64,000 bases of DNA from Frateuria flava (GCF_017837635.1 NZ_JAGJRS010000022.1:62001-126000), one strand, 5' to 3'. Shown: positions 8,697-17,295, counted from the first letter of the stretch. Numbers and translations are program-made. Notes: generated by a model from the sequence alone, not told the origin.

Positions 8697-9707
8697 TCAC
8701 AGCGGGCGCTTGGAAGCATCCCCGGCGATTTCGCGCACCAGCCGGGGTACCAGGTAGCCGGGGAGGCGCTGGCGCAGGTCCTCGACCAGGGCCAGGGCGC
8801 GCGCGTCGTCCACCTCGAAATGGGCGGCACCCTGCACGCGGTCCAGCTGGTGCAGGTAGTAGGGCAGCACGCCGGCGGCGAACAGCCGCTCGGATAGCGC
8901 CGCCAGCGTGTCGGCCTCATCGTTGATCCCGCGCAGCAGCACCGACTGGTTGAGCAGCGTGGCGCCGGCCTGGCGCAGGGATGCGCAGGCAGTGTCCACG
9001 CTGCTGTCGAACTCGTTGCCATGGTTGGCGTGCAGCACCACGACTTTCTGCAGCGGCAACGCCTCCAGCCAGGCCAGGAACGGCCTGTCGATGCGCTCGG
9101 GCAGCACCACCGGCAGGCGGGTGTGGATACGCAGGCGGGTCACCTGCGGTAGGTCTGCCAGGCCACGGCCGAGCTCTTCCAGCTTCGAGGTCGCCAGGGC
9201 GAGCGGGTCGCCGCCGGACAGGATCAGCTCACTGATCGACGGGTCGGCCTTCAGATGGGCCAGCGCCTGCTTCCATTGTCCGGCCGCGGCGATCTCCTCG
9301 CCGTAGGGGAAGTGCCGGCGGAAGCAATAGCGACAGTTGATCGCGCAACTGCCGCTGGCGATCAGCAATGCACGGCCGTGGTACTTGTGCAGCACGCCCT
9401 GCGCCTCGCGCGAGGCCAGGTCGCCCACCGCATCGGCGACGAAGCCGGGCACGTGGTCCAGTTCGGCCAGTTGCGGCAGAACCTGCAGCAGCAGCGGGTC
9501 GCCAGCATCTCCCGGGCGCATGCGCGCCACGAAGCCGCGCGGCACCCGCAGCGCGAAGCCGGCGTCGGCCGGCGGCAGCCGGTCGGCCAGGTGCGCCAGC
9601 CCCACGGCCCCCAGCAACTCGCCGGCGTCGGTGATCGCGTCCCGCCACAGCTCGCGCCAGTCGGGGGTGGTCGGCGATAGGCGGGCGGCGGGGCTTGCGG
9701 TTATCAT
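8697..9707 (-). CDS. epmB: EF-P (R)-beta-lysine modification protein, lysine 2,3-aminomutase EpmB
   Basis: 336 residues. A radical-SAM, PLP-dependent aminomutase that converts alpha-lysine to (R)-beta-lysine for attachment to elongation factor P. The iron-sulfur motif is SCAINCRYCFRRHFPY (CxxxCxxC), followed by ELILSGGDPL and the lysine-binding region QLDRVQGAAHFEV. The ATG at 9707 starts MIITASPAARLSPTTPDWRE; longer upstream reading is the shadow of efp. It is divergent from efp with an 87-bp gap, the same pairing as in E. coli. epmA, needed for the transfer step, is not in the window. Confidence 0.93.
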   Translation of the reverse strand: MITASPAARLSPTTPDWRELWRDAITDAGELLGAVGLAHLADRLPPADAGFALRVPRGFVARMRPGDAGDPLLLQVLPQLAELDHVPGFVADAVGDLASREAQGVLHKYHGRALLIASGSCAINCRYCFRRHFPYGEEIAAAGQWKQALAHLKADPSISELILSGGDPLALATSKLEELGRGLADLPQVTRLRIHTRLPVVLPERIDRPFLAWLEALPLQKVVVLHANHGNEFDSSVDTACASLRQAGATLLNQSVLLRGINDEADTLAALSERLFAAGVLPYYLHQLDRVQGAAHFEVDDARALALVEDLRQRLPGYLVPRLVREIAGDASKRPL

Positions 9708-9794
9708 GGTGGGCCTTGAGGCGGGCTTCGGGCCCGTGCAAACCCCTATTTTAGCCGCCGGAACGGCGGTGTTTACCTCTGGAGCAGAAAGCGC

Positions 9795-10364
9795 ATGGCG
9801 ACCGCCGGTCTCAACGACGTCAAGAAGGGTATGAAGATCCTTCACAACAACGATCCGTGGGTCATCACCGACGCCGACTTCATCAAGCCCGGCAAGGGCC
9901 AGGCGTTCACCCGCATCTTCATCCGCAACCTGAAGACGGGCCGCACCACCGAGCAGACGATGAAGTCGTCCGACTCCTTCGAGGTCGCCGACGTCACCGA
10001 CACCGACATGCAGTTTCTGTACTCCGACGGCGAGTTCTGGCACTTCATGCAGCAGGAAAGCTTCGAGCAGCACCAGGCCACGAAGGCGGGCGTGGGCGAT
10101 GCGGCGAAGTGGCTCAAGGGCGAGGAAGAGTGCGTGGTGACGCTGTTCAACGGCGAGATCATCACCGTGCAGGCGCCGAACTTCGTCGAGCTGAAGATCA
10201 CCGAGACCGACCCGGGCGTCCGTGGTGACACCTCCGGCGGCGGCGGCAAGCCGGCCACGCTGGAAACCGGCGCCGTGGTGCGCGTGCCGCTGTTCGTGGG
10301 CACCGACGAGGTGATCAAGGTCGACACCCGCACCGGCGAATACGTCAGCCGCGTCGGCAAGTAA
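9795..10364 (+). CDS. efp: Translation elongation factor P
   Basis: 189 residues, standard length. EF-P relieves ribosomes stalled on polyproline. The modified lysine is Lys34 in the loop KPGKGQAF (31-38), as expected for the beta-lysylated type, consistent with epmB next door. Three beta-barrel domains are recognisable: KOW-like N domain, central OB domain (SDGEFWHFM) and C-terminal OB domain ending [12 protein letters not shown] Shine-Dalgarno (TCTGGAGCAG) precedes the ATG, and a terminator follows 20 bp after the stop. Confidence 0.97.
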   Translation: MATAGLNDVKKGMKILHNNDPWVITDADFIKPGKGQAFTRIFIRNLKTGRTTEQTMKSSDSFEVADVTDTDMQFLYSDGEFWHFMQQESFEQHQATKAGVGDAAKWLKGEEECVVTLFNGEIITVQAPNFVELKITETDPGVRGDTSGGGGKPATLETGAVVRVPLFVGTDEVIKVDTRTGEYVSRVGK

Positions 10365-10384
10365 GCGCAGGCTGCAGCAAACCG

Positions 10385-10416
10385 ACGGCACGGCAGCGCA
10401 GGCGCCGTGCCGTTTT
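10385..10416 (+). terminator. Intrinsic terminator after efp
   Basis: A 10-bp perfect stem, ACGGCACGGC (10385-10394) and GCCGTGCCGT (10404-10413), with a 9-nt loop and a short T-tract (10413-10416). Confidence 0.75.
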
Positions 10417-10441
10417 CGTTCCAACGCCACACGAGACCCCG

Positions 10442-11773
10442 ATGATTCCAACCGCCACCGAGATCGACCTCCTCATCGAAGCCCGCTGGGTCGTTCCCGT
10501 GGAGCCGCACGCGGTGGTGCTGGAACATCACGCGGTGGCGGTCGACGGCGGCCAGATCAAAGCCGTACTGCCGATCGCGCAGGCGCGCGAGGTCTACGCG
10601 CCGCGCGAGCGGGTGCAGCTGACCGAGCACGCGCTGATTCCCGGCCTGGTCAACAGCCACACGCACAACCCGATGACGTTGCTGCGTGGGCTGGCCGACG
10701 ACCTGCCGCTGATGACCTGGCTGCAGCAGCACATCTGGCCGGCCGAGGCGAAGGTGATCGGCGCGGAGTTCGTGCGCGACGGCGTGGAACTGGCGGTCGC
10801 CGAAATGCTGCGCGGCGGCACCACTTGCGCCAACGAGAACTACTTCTTCCCTGACGTGATCGGCGCGACCTACCGGCGGCTGGGCTTTCGTGCCGTGGTC
10901 GGCCTGCCGGTGATCGAATTTCCCACCGCCTGGGCCAAGAGCCAGGACGAATACTTCGAGCGCGCCAGCGAAGTGCACGACAGCTTCCGTGGCGACAGTC
11001 TGGTCGGTACGGCGTTTGCGCCGCACGCGCCCTACACGGTCTCGGACGAGAGCTTCGAGCGCATCCGTGTGCTGGCCGACCAGCTCGACATCCCGGTCCA
11101 CCTGCACTTGCACGAGACCGCGCACGAGGTGGAGGAAGAAAAGAAGAAATCCGGCCTGCGCCCGTTCCAGCGCCTGCAGAAGCTGGGCCTGGTCAACGAC
11201 CGGTTGATCGCGGTGCACATGACACAGCTGACCGAGGGCGAGATCACCGTCTGCGCGGACGCAGGCGTGTCGGTGGTGCACTGCCCCGAGTCGAACCTCA
11301 AGCTCGCCTCCGGGTTCTGTCCGGCGGAAAAGTTGCGCCGCGCCGGTGTCAACGTGGCGATCGGCACCGACGGCTGCGCCTCCAACAACGATCTGGACAT
11401 GGTCGGCGAGATGCGCACGGCGGCTATCCTGGCCAAGGCGGTCGCTTCCGACGCTGCGGCATTCGATGCGGCGTATGCGCTGCGCGCGGCCACGCTCAAC
11501 GGTGCCAAGGCGATCGGCCTGGACGCCCGCATCGGCTCGATCGAGCCAGGCAAGCAGGCCGATCTCGCGGCCGTGCGGCTGAGCGATATCGAGACACAGC
11601 CGCTGTTCCACGTTGCTTCGCAGCTGGCCTACGCGGCCGGGCGCCACCAGGTGACTGACGTATGGATCGCCGGCCGCCGCAAGCTCGCCGGGCGCGAGCT
11701 GGTCGACCTCGAACCAGCGGCGATCCTGGCCAAGGCACACGCCTGGCGCGAGCGCATCGCCGCGTTTTCGTAA
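10442..11773 (+). CDS. mtaD: 5'-methylthioadenosine/S-adenosylhomocysteine deaminase (TRZ/ATZ family)
   Basis: 443 residues. A cytosolic amidohydrolase-fold deaminase. Metal ligands are visible: VNSHTHN (first HxH), HLHLHET, a later His in IAVHMTQL and the catalytic Asp in AIGTDGCAS. In Pseudomonas aeruginosa the homologue PA3170 deaminates methylthioadenosine to methylthioinosine and sits directly upstream of ubiG and a HAD phosphatase, exactly the order found here, which is the main reason to prefer this substrate over atrazine-type or guanine-type deaminases. Start ATG at 10442 follows the efp terminator by 25 bp. Confidence 0.82.
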   Translation: MIPTATEIDLLIEARWVVPVEPHAVVLEHHAVAVDGGQIKAVLPIAQAREVYAPRERVQLTEHALIPGLVNSHTHNPMTLLRGLADDLPLMTWLQQHIWPAEAKVIGAEFVRDGVELAVAEMLRGGTTCANENYFFPDVIGATYRRLGFRAVVGLPVIEFPTAWAKSQDEYFERASEVHDSFRGDSLVGTAFAPHAPYTVSDESFERIRVLADQLDIPVHLHLHETAHEVEEEKKKSGLRPFQRLQKLGLVNDRLIAVHMTQLTEGEITVCADAGVSVVHCPESNLKLASGFCPAEKLRRAGVNVAIGTDGCASNNDLDMVGEMRTAAILAKAVASDAAAFDAAYALRAATLNGAKAIGLDARIGSIEPGKQADLAAVRLSDIETQPLFHVASQLAYAAGRHQVTDVWIAGRRKLAGRELVDLEPAAILAKAHAWRERIAAFS

Positions 11774-11782
11774 GGAGGACGC

Positions 11783-12037
11783 ATGAACGTCTATCTGGTC
11801 ATGGTCATGCGCCGCCCGCAGTTCGACCCGGCTGTGGTGCCGGCGCACCAGCGCTTCCTCGTCGAACTGCGTACGGAAGGCCGCGTGGAGCGCTCGGGCC
11901 CGTTCGGCGACAAGTCCGGCGGCGCCTACCTGCTGCACGCGACGGACCTGGCCGAGGCGCAAGCCATCGCCCATCGCGACCCTACGCACGTCAGCGGCGG
12001 TTGGGACGTGACCGTGTACGAATGGCAGGCGCACTAG
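11783..12037 (+). CDS. YciI-family protein
   Basis: 84 residues with the YCII ferredoxin-like fold pattern: MNVYLVMVMRR at the start, a conserved His in VPAHQRFLVEL, GPFGDKSGGAYLLHA in the middle and DPTHVSGGWDVTVYEW at the end. Family members are small dimeric proteins of unclear enzymatic role, sometimes acting as dehydrochlorinase-like enzymes. A strong ribosome site (TAAGGAGGAC) overlaps the mtaD stop, 9 bp away, so the two are surely co-transcribed. The function in this setting is unknown. Confidence 0.75.
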   Translation: MNVYLVMVMRRPQFDPAVVPAHQRFLVELRTEGRVERSGPFGDKSGGAYLLHATDLAEAQAIAHRDPTHVSGGWDVTVYEWQAH

Positions 12038-12050
12038 CCGCCCCTCACTC

Positions 12051-12125
12051 GAAGGAGCCCGCATGCGGGTGATGCCCTGGCTTCAAGGCGCGTCGAAAGA
12101 GCATCACCCGCAAGCGAGCTCCTAC
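12051..12125. repeat. GTAGGAGCGC-family inverted repeat, copy 2
   Basis: GAAGGAGCCCGCATGCGGGT (from 12051, arm to 12075) is inverted at 12101-12125 (GCATCACCCGCAAGCGAGCT then CCTAC). It lies between yciI and ubiG, 28 bp before the ubiG start. Confidence 0.7.
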
Positions 12126-12153
12126 AAAAGTCTGCGCACGTAAGGACTGTTCC

Positions 12154-12864
12154 ATGACCGACACCACCACCAACGTCAGCCCCGACGAAATCGCCCGCTT
12201 CGACAAGCTGGCCGCCCGCTGGTGGGATCCGGACGGCGAATCGCGCCCGCTGCATGACCTGAACCCGGTGCGGGCCGCCTACGTCGCTGCCCGCGTGGAC
12301 CTGCGCGATGCGAAGGTTGCCGACGTCGGCTGCGGTGGCGGTCTGCTGAGCGAGGCGCTGGCCCGCAACGGTGCGAGGGTCACCGGCATCGACCTGGGCG
12401 AGAAAGTCATCGAGGTGGCGAAGCTGCACCTGTTCGAGTCGGAACTGCAGCTCGACTACCGCGTGCAGTCCTCCGCTGCACTCGCCGCCAACGAGCCGGA
12501 AAGCTTCGACGCGGTCTGCTGCATGGAGTTGATCGAGCACGTGCCCGACCCCGTCGCGCTGGTGACCGACCTGGCTGCGATACTCAAGCCGGGCGCACGC
12601 CTGTTCATGTCCACCCTCAACCGCACGCCGGCCGCGTTCGGCGCGGCGATCCTCGGCGCGGAGTACGTGATGCGCCTGCTGCCGCGTGGCACCCATCACT
12701 ACGCGCAATTCCTCAAACCCTCGGAACTGGGTCGTCTGCTGCGCCATGCGGGCCTGGAACTGGAGGACGTGTCGGGCCTGGCCTACAACCCGCTCACGCG
12801 CAAGGCCTCGCTGAGCCGCATCACGGCGGTCAACTACCTGTTGTGTGCGCGCAAGCCGGCATGA
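12154..12864 (+). CDS. ubiG: Ubiquinone biosynthesis O-methyltransferase UbiG
   Basis: 236 residues. UbiG performs both O-methylations in ubiquinone synthesis (demethylubiquinol to ubiquinol and the 2-octaprenyl-6-hydroxyphenol step) with SAM. The family opening IARFDKLAARWWDPDGESRPLHDLNPVR (split here across residues 14-41), the SAM motif VADVGCGGGLLSE, TGIDLGEKVI and CMELIEHVPDP are all present. A 4-bp ATGA overlap links it to the downstream HAD phosphatase, the order known from Pseudomonas. Confidence 0.96.
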   Translation: MTDTTTNVSPDEIARFDKLAARWWDPDGESRPLHDLNPVRAAYVAARVDLRDAKVADVGCGGGLLSEALARNGARVTGIDLGEKVIEVAKLHLFESELQLDYRVQSSAALAANEPESFDAVCCMELIEHVPDPVALVTDLAAILKPGARLFMSTLNRTPAAFGAAILGAEYVMRLLPRGTHHYAQFLKPSELGRLLRHAGLELEDVSGLAYNPLTRKASLSRITAVNYLLCARKPA

Positions 12865-13541
12865 AACCGCTGCCGAACATCATCGAAGGGGTGTTGTTCG
12901 ACCTCGACGGCACGCTGCTCGACAGCGCCCCGGACCTCTACGCCGCGCTCGAGCGCCAGTGCGGGGAAGAGGGCACGCCGGTGCCCCCTTATGCGCCGGT
13001 GCGCGAGGTGGTCTCGCGTGGCGCGCGGGCGGTATTGCGATGCGCCTTCGGCGACCAGGGCGAACCGGCGGTGGAAGCCCGCGTGGAGCGCTATCTGGCG
13101 CTGTACGAAGAGGTGATGGGCCAGGCCACGCGCCCGTTCGACGGTATCGAGCCAATGCTCGCCCAGCTCGAAACCGCCGGCGTGCGCTGGGCCATCGTCA
13201 CCAACAAGGCTGGCTTCCTCACTGACGAACTGCTCAAGCGGATCGGCTGGGAGGGCCGTGCGGCGGCGGTGGTCAGCGGCGACACCCTCCCGGTGAAGAA
13301 GCCCGATCCGGCACCCGTGCGCCTGGCCTGCGAGCGCGCGGGCGTCGACCCGGCACGCAGCTTGTTCGTCGGCGACGACCGCCGCGACGTCATGGCCGGC
13401 GCCGCCGCCGGGCTGTACACCGTAGCGGTGGCCTGGGGCTACCTCGACGGCGGCAATCCGCACGAATGGAACGCCGACGCCGTGCTCGACACGCCTCACC
13501 AGTTCGCCCAATGGCTGCGCCACGGCCAGGCGGTGGCGTGA
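12861..13541 (+). CDS. HAD-family phosphatase, MupP/Gph type
   Basis: 226 residues. HAD motifs: DLDGTLLDS (motif I), IVTNKAG (motif II), a Lys in PVKKPDPAP (motif III) and FVGDDRRDV (motif IV). The family includes phosphoglycolate phosphatase Gph; the homologue directly after ubiG in Pseudomonas (MupP) instead dephosphorylates N-acetylmuramic acid 6-phosphate in cell-wall recycling. The shared ubiG neighbourhood favours the MupP role, but the sequence alone does not separate the two. The start at 12861 overlaps the ubiG stop; an earlier ATG at 12843 is less likely. Confidence 0.85.
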   Translation: MKPLPNIIEGVLFDLDGTLLDSAPDLYAALERQCGEEGTPVPPYAPVREVVSRGARAVLRCAFGDQGEPAVEARVERYLALYEEVMGQATRPFDGIEPMLAQLETAGVRWAIVTNKAGFLTDELLKRIGWEGRAAAVVSGDTLPVKKPDPAPVRLACERAGVDPARSLFVGDDRRDVMAGAAAGLYTVAVAWGYLDGGNPHEWNADAVLDTPHQFAQWLRHGQAVA

Positions 13542-14389
13542 TGGACGCCGGTCACAACGCCCTGCAGAGCTACGTCGACAAATGGCTGGCCGCGCAACCG
13601 GCGCAGCGCGTGGCGCTGGCGTTCGTCGATCCCGCGCGCTACCCGGGCCACATTGCACTGGCCGCATTGGAGCAGGAATGGCTTGCTGCCGCCTACGGCA
13701 TCCGCGAAGCGCATGTGGCTGCCACCAAACTCAACTGGTGGGCGGAGGAGCTGGCCAACGCCGCGGAAACCGGCGGACGCCATCCGCTGACCCAGGTGCT
13801 GTTCGACGATGAGCGTGCCTCGCGCGTGGGCAGTGAGCGCTGGCTGGCCCCGGTGCTGGCGGCGATGGCCCAGCTGGAAGAGGGAACCGCGTCCGACTTC
13901 GGCGCCCAGTTGGCGGCCGCCTCGCCCTTGCACGGTGCGCTGGCTGCGCTGGAGACCGCTTGGTGGTTCGGCGAGGCGGCCTCGCCCGAGCGTGCGGCCC
14001 GGCTTGCCGCGCTGAGCCATCTGCTGCATGCGCTGCGCCGCCTGGATGACGATGTCGAACGCGACCGCTTGCCATTGCCGATGGCGTCGCTGGCGCGCCA
14101 TGGTCTGAGCCGCGACCAGTTGCGCCGCGCCGGCGCTGCACGCAACGCGGCCGTACGCGACCAGTTGGGCGAGCTCGCGGCCAGCTGGCGCGAGGCCTCG
14201 CGACTGCCTGGCCCGCTCAGCGTGTTCCGCGCAATCGAGTCGCGCGAGGGCGAGCGCTTGAGTCGGCATGCGACCGGGGCCGCCGAGCCGTTGCAGGCGC
14301 TGCAGCGCGCCCGCCCGTCCGGCGGCCTGGCGACGACATGGGCCGCCTGGCAGGCTGCGCGACGCTGGCGTCGTGCGGGCGCCGCCTGA
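13541..14389 (+). CDS. Squalene/phytoene synthase-like protein
   Basis: 282 residues, helical and alanine-rich. It begins at the ATG sharing its A with the preceding stop (TGATG, 13539-13543), so it is coupled to the HAD phosphatase gene. Matches to the squalene/phytoene synthase fold include AAYGIREAHVAATKLNWWAEEL and HALRRLDDDVERDRLPLP. True synthases carry two aspartate-rich DxxxD motifs; only one Asp-rich segment (LDDDVERD) is obvious, so it may not condense isoprenoids. Similar proteins in xanthomonads are annotated as phytoene synthase, and the mitochondrial assembly factor NDUFAF6 has the same fold. Function left open. Confidence 0.6.
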   Translation: MDAGHNALQSYVDKWLAAQPAQRVALAFVDPARYPGHIALAALEQEWLAAAYGIREAHVAATKLNWWAEELANAAETGGRHPLTQVLFDDERASRVGSERWLAPVLAAMAQLEEGTASDFGAQLAAASPLHGALAALETAWWFGEAASPERAARLAALSHLLHALRRLDDDVERDRLPLPMASLARHGLSRDQLRRAGAARNAAVRDQLGELAASWREASRLPGPLSVFRAIESREGERLSRHATGAAEPLQALQRARPSGGLATTWAAWQAARRWRRAGAA

Positions 14390-14512
14390 CCCAACCACGA
14401 GCGCGGTTCCATGCACTCAACACAGTGTTTCCGCAGCATGCCTGTTGCCCCCGCGCGCGCTGCCCCAAAATAGAAAGCCGCACGGCGCCCCCGCCTGCCG
14501 CAAGGACATCCC

Positions 14513-15460
14513 ATGCACAGCCACGAAAACACCGCCCGCCTGCTGCCCGACGTCGCCGTCCAGGCGCAGCCGCATCTGGCCGGTGCGCTGGATTGGGTGG
14601 GCATGGACGGCATCGAGGTGCCGGTGCGCTTCGATGCGGGCGACGGCAACGTGGAGCGCGCCAGTGCGCAGGTGGGCGCCTTCGTCAACCTGACCCGCCC
14701 GGACAAGCGCGGCATTCACATGTCGCGCCTCTACCTGCTGGTCGACCGGCACCTCGGCGCCAACCCGCTGGACGCGGCGATGATCGAGGCGCTGCTGCAG
14801 GCATTCCTGGAGTCGCACAAGGATCTTTCGGACCGTGCCCGCATCAGCATCCGCTTCGATCATCTGGTCCGACGACCTGCATTGCGCAGCGGCAACAGCG
14901 GCTGGCGTGCCTACCCGGTGTCGATCGAGGCGAGCCTCTCGCCCGAGGGATTCCAGCTCGAGCTGGGAACCGAGGTGGTCTACTCCTCGACCTGCCCGGC
15001 GTCCGCCGCGCTGTCGCGCCAGATGATCCAGGAGCAGTTCGCGCGCGACTTTGACGCCGCGCAACCGCTCGACCACGCGGCCGTGCTGGCCTGGCTGGGC
15101 AGCGAGCAGGGCATCGTCGCCACGCCGCATGCGCAGCGCAGCGTGGCGCGCTTGCTGGTGCGCCTGGCCGATGGTGTGGGCTTCAACCTGATTTCGACGC
15201 TCGACCGGGTCGAGCAGGCGCTCGGCACGCCGGTGCAGACCGCGGTCAAACGCGAGGACGAACAGGCCTTCGCGCTGGCCAACGGCGGCAACCTGATGTT
15301 TTGCGAAGATGCCGCGCGACGTATCCAGAAGGCACTCGATGCAGACCCGCGCATCGCCGACTTCCATGTGCGCCTGGAACACCAGGAAAGCCTGCACCCG
15401 CACGACGCGGTGGCCTACGCCAGCAAAGGCGTGCCGGGCGGTTACGGCTCGGCGGCCTAG
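14513..15460 (+). CDS. folE2: GTP cyclohydrolase FolE2 (type IB)
   Basis: 315 residues. It converts GTP to 7,8-dihydroneopterin triphosphate, the first step to folate and queuosine, with a metal other than zinc accepted. Seen: opening LLPDVAVQAQPHLAGALDWVGM, FVNLTRPDKRGIHMSRLY, the active-site cysteine in SSTCPASAALS and TPHAQRS, and a C-terminal LEHQESLHPHDAVAY. In many bacteria folE2 is a zinc-starvation gene under Zur; no Zur-like palindrome was found upstream here, and it may be the only GTP cyclohydrolase. A monocistronic arrangement is likely. Confidence 0.93.
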   Translation: MHSHENTARLLPDVAVQAQPHLAGALDWVGMDGIEVPVRFDAGDGNVERASAQVGAFVNLTRPDKRGIHMSRLYLLVDRHLGANPLDAAMIEALLQAFLESHKDLSDRARISIRFDHLVRRPALRSGNSGWRAYPVSIEASLSPEGFQLELGTEVVYSSTCPASAALSRQMIQEQFARDFDAAQPLDHAAVLAWLGSEQGIVATPHAQRSVARLLVRLADGVGFNLISTLDRVEQALGTPVQTAVKREDEQAFALANGGNLMFCEDAARRIQKALDADPRIADFHVRLEHQESLHPHDAVAYASKGVPGGYGSAA

Positions 15461-15592
15461 TTCGGCCCCGCTGATCCTCCCCTCGCGCGCGGGGAAGTTG
15501 CCCGAAGCGCGGATGGGACAGCCTTGGGCAGCGTTTCTCGCTCGATCATCCAACGTCGCGGTCCCACGCGTTCGGTGAAGGGCCGCTGCCAG

Positions 15593-15844
15593 TCAGTGTT
15601 CCTCGTGGGAGCGGCAGCGTGCGAAGTGGAAATCCTCAGGCACCGGGTCCTCGCCGCCGGCGCACAACGGCTGGCAACGCAGGATGCGCCATAGCGCCAA
15701 GACGCTGCCACGCAGGGGGCCGAAGCGCACGATGGCAATCCGTGCATAATCGGAACAGCTGGGGTGGAAGCGGCAACGCTGACCCAGCAGGGGGCTCAGC
15801 AAGCGTTTGTAAGCGCCAAGCAGGAGGAGCAGGAATCGGGTCAC
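15593..15844 (-). CDS. yidD: Membrane protein insertion efficiency factor YidD
   Basis: 83 residues. YidD is a small amphipathic protein at the inner membrane that helps YidC-dependent insertion. The signature is clear: [31 protein letters not shown], read as residues 4-34, with the CRFxPSCSxYA core, then [24 protein letters not shown]. In most bacteria yidD lies between rnpA and yidC; here it stands alone, divergent from dksA and converging on folE2, so it is displaced from the usual locus. Confidence 0.93.
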   Translation of the reverse strand: MTRFLLLLLGAYKRLLSPLLGQRCRFHPSCSDYARIAIVRFGPLRGSVLALWRILRCQPLCAGGEDPVPEDFHFARCRSHEEH

Positions 15845-15906
15845 TTTCGTTCACGCAGCCGAAACGGCTCGCGGCATGTAGTGACACGAAGTATTCCAGA
15901 TGCCTG

Positions 15907-15935
15907 TTGATGGTGTAAGACGCATGGGCTATAAC
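15907..15935 (+). promoter_or_regulatory. Sigma70 promoter of dksA
   Basis: TTGATG (-35, 15907-15912), a 17-bp spacer and TATAAC (-10, 15930-15935) stand 34 bp before the dksA ATG. Transcription would begin near 15942. Confidence 0.65.
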
Positions 15936-15968
15936 ACCCGGCCGCCACGGCCAAAACGGTGAAGGGAT

Positions 15969-17228
15969 ATGGCGAAAACGACGCGTAGTTCGACCGCCGC
16001 CAAGGCGCAGAAAGGGAAGGCTGCGGGCAAGGCGAAAGAAGCCAAGACGAGCAAGCCCAAAGTCGCTGCGGCCGCTGCCCGGACCGGCAAGAGCGCTACC
16101 GCCAAAAAGGCTGCGCCTGCCCGCAAGCCGGCTGCCAAGCAGGCGTCGGTGAAGAAGCCCGTTGCGCGCAAGCCGGTCGCCGGCAAGGCGGCTGCGAAGC
16201 CCGCTGCAAAGTCGGCTACCAAGTCCGCCAGCAAGACCGTGGCAAAGAAGGCTCCGGCCAGGAAGGCGCCTGCTGCCAAGGCCCCGGCCGGGAAGCAGGC
16301 TGTGCGCAAGCCGGCTCCGGCGGTGAAGAAGGCGTCGGCCGCCAACAAGGCCAAGCCACAGCCGAAGGCCGCGGCCAGGAAGGCGTCCAAGCCGCAGCCG
16401 AAGGCGTCGCCGAAGAAAGCGGCGATGCCGCCAGCCAAGGCAGCCCCGAAGAAGGCGACGCCCGCCAAGCCGGTGACGAAGGCTGCGAAGAAGGCCACTC
16501 CCAAGCCGGCGAGCACGCCCAAGCCGTACAAGATCGTCAGCAAACCGGAAACCAGGCCGTCCAAGCCCGCGGCCGCGCGACCGGCGGCGCCGACCGTCGC
16601 CGTCAAGCAAACATCTCCATCACCCGCCGTTGCGCCCATGAAGGGCAAAGTGGCGAGTGCCGTCGCTATGGCGCCCCCCCGCGTGGCCACGGCCACCGCC
16701 CGCCATACCCCACTCAAGAAACAGAAGACCCCGCAGTCCTCAATGAATAATTCCGTTACAACTCTCGACAATGGCGTGACCCGCGAGGATGGCCGTTACG
16801 CCCTGCCTTCCACCATCAACATCGACCTGCCCAAGGGTTACCGTCCCTCGAACGACGAGGAGTACATGAGCCCGAAGCACCTTGCCTACTTCCGCAACAA
16901 GCTGCGGGACTGGCGGGACCAGCTGGTCGAGGAATCGCGCCAGACGATGGAGAACCTGCGTGACGAGGTGCGCGACGTCGGCGACGAAGCCGAGCGTGCG
17001 ACCCGCGAAACGGAGAATTCGCTCGAATTGCGCACCCGCGATCGCTACCGCAAGCTGATCTCCAAGATCGACAAGGCGCTGCGCCGGATCGAGGAAGGCC
17101 GCTACGGTTACTGCGAGGAAACCGACGAGGAGATCGGCCTGGAGCGGCTGGACGCGCGCCCGATCGCCACGCTGTCGCTCGACGCGCAGGAGCGCCGCGA
17201 GCATCTGCAGAAGCAGATGGGCGACTGA
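15969..17228 (+). CDS. dksA: DksA-type RNA polymerase regulator with histone-like basic N-terminal extension
   Basis: 419 residues, against 151 in E. coli DksA. Residues 1-258 are low-complexity, rich in Lys, Ala and Pro, resembling H1/AlgP-type DNA-binding tails. Residues 259-419 are a complete DksA: coiled coil, tip with Asp339 (equivalent to Asp71), Glu342 (Asp74 in E. coli), Ala344, and the globular end. Only one of four zinc cysteines remains: Cys382, then Thr385, Ser403, Ala406. DksA binds the polymerase secondary channel and works with ppGpp. An in-frame ATG at 16743 (residue 259) would give a normal-size 161-residue DksA, but no clear ribosome site precedes it. Confidence 0.9.
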   Translation: MAKTTRSSTAAKAQKGKAAGKAKEAKTSKPKVAAAAARTGKSATAKKAAPARKPAAKQASVKKPVARKPVAGKAAAKPAAKSATKSASKTVAKKAPARKAPAAKAPAGKQAVRKPAPAVKKASAANKAKPQPKAAARKASKPQPKASPKKAAMPPAKAAPKKATPAKPVTKAAKKATPKPASTPKPYKIVSKPETRPSKPAAARPAAPTVAVKQTSPSPAVAPMKGKVASAVAMAPPRVATATARHTPLKKQKTPQSSMNNSVTTLDNGVTREDGRYALPSTINIDLPKGYRPSNDEEYMSPKHLAYFRNKLRDWRDQLVEESRQTMENLRDEVRDVGDEAERATRETENSLELRTRDRYRKLISKIDKALRRIEEGRYGYCEETDEEIGLERLDARPIATLSLDAQERREHLQKQMGD

Positions 17229-17247
17229 ACCCGGCGATCCGGTCGAA

Positions 17248-17280
17248 ACGAAGCCCCGCGTCATGCGGGGCTTCGTGTTT
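17248..17280 (+). terminator. Intrinsic terminator after dksA
   Basis: A 12-bp perfect stem, ACGAAGCCCCGC (17248-17259) and GCGGGGCTTCGT (17265-17276), loop GTCAT, followed by GTTT. Confidence 0.8.
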
Positions 17281-17295
17281 CAGGGGGAAAGTCGC

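Noticed and set aside
9842-12064. 740-codon open frame on the reverse strand opposite efp and mtaD
   Set aside because: It lies antisense to two well-recognised genes, is rich in His, Arg and Gln, has no domain pattern, and is the usual long shadow frame of GC-rich codon use.
14390-14512. Zur box upstream of folE2
   Set aside because: No AT-rich palindrome of the Zur type is present between the preceding gene and folE2.
15636-16610. Reverse-strand Arg/Gly/Leu-rich frame opposite the DksA tail
   Set aside because: Its repeats are the complement of the Lys/Ala repeats coding for the DksA tail.
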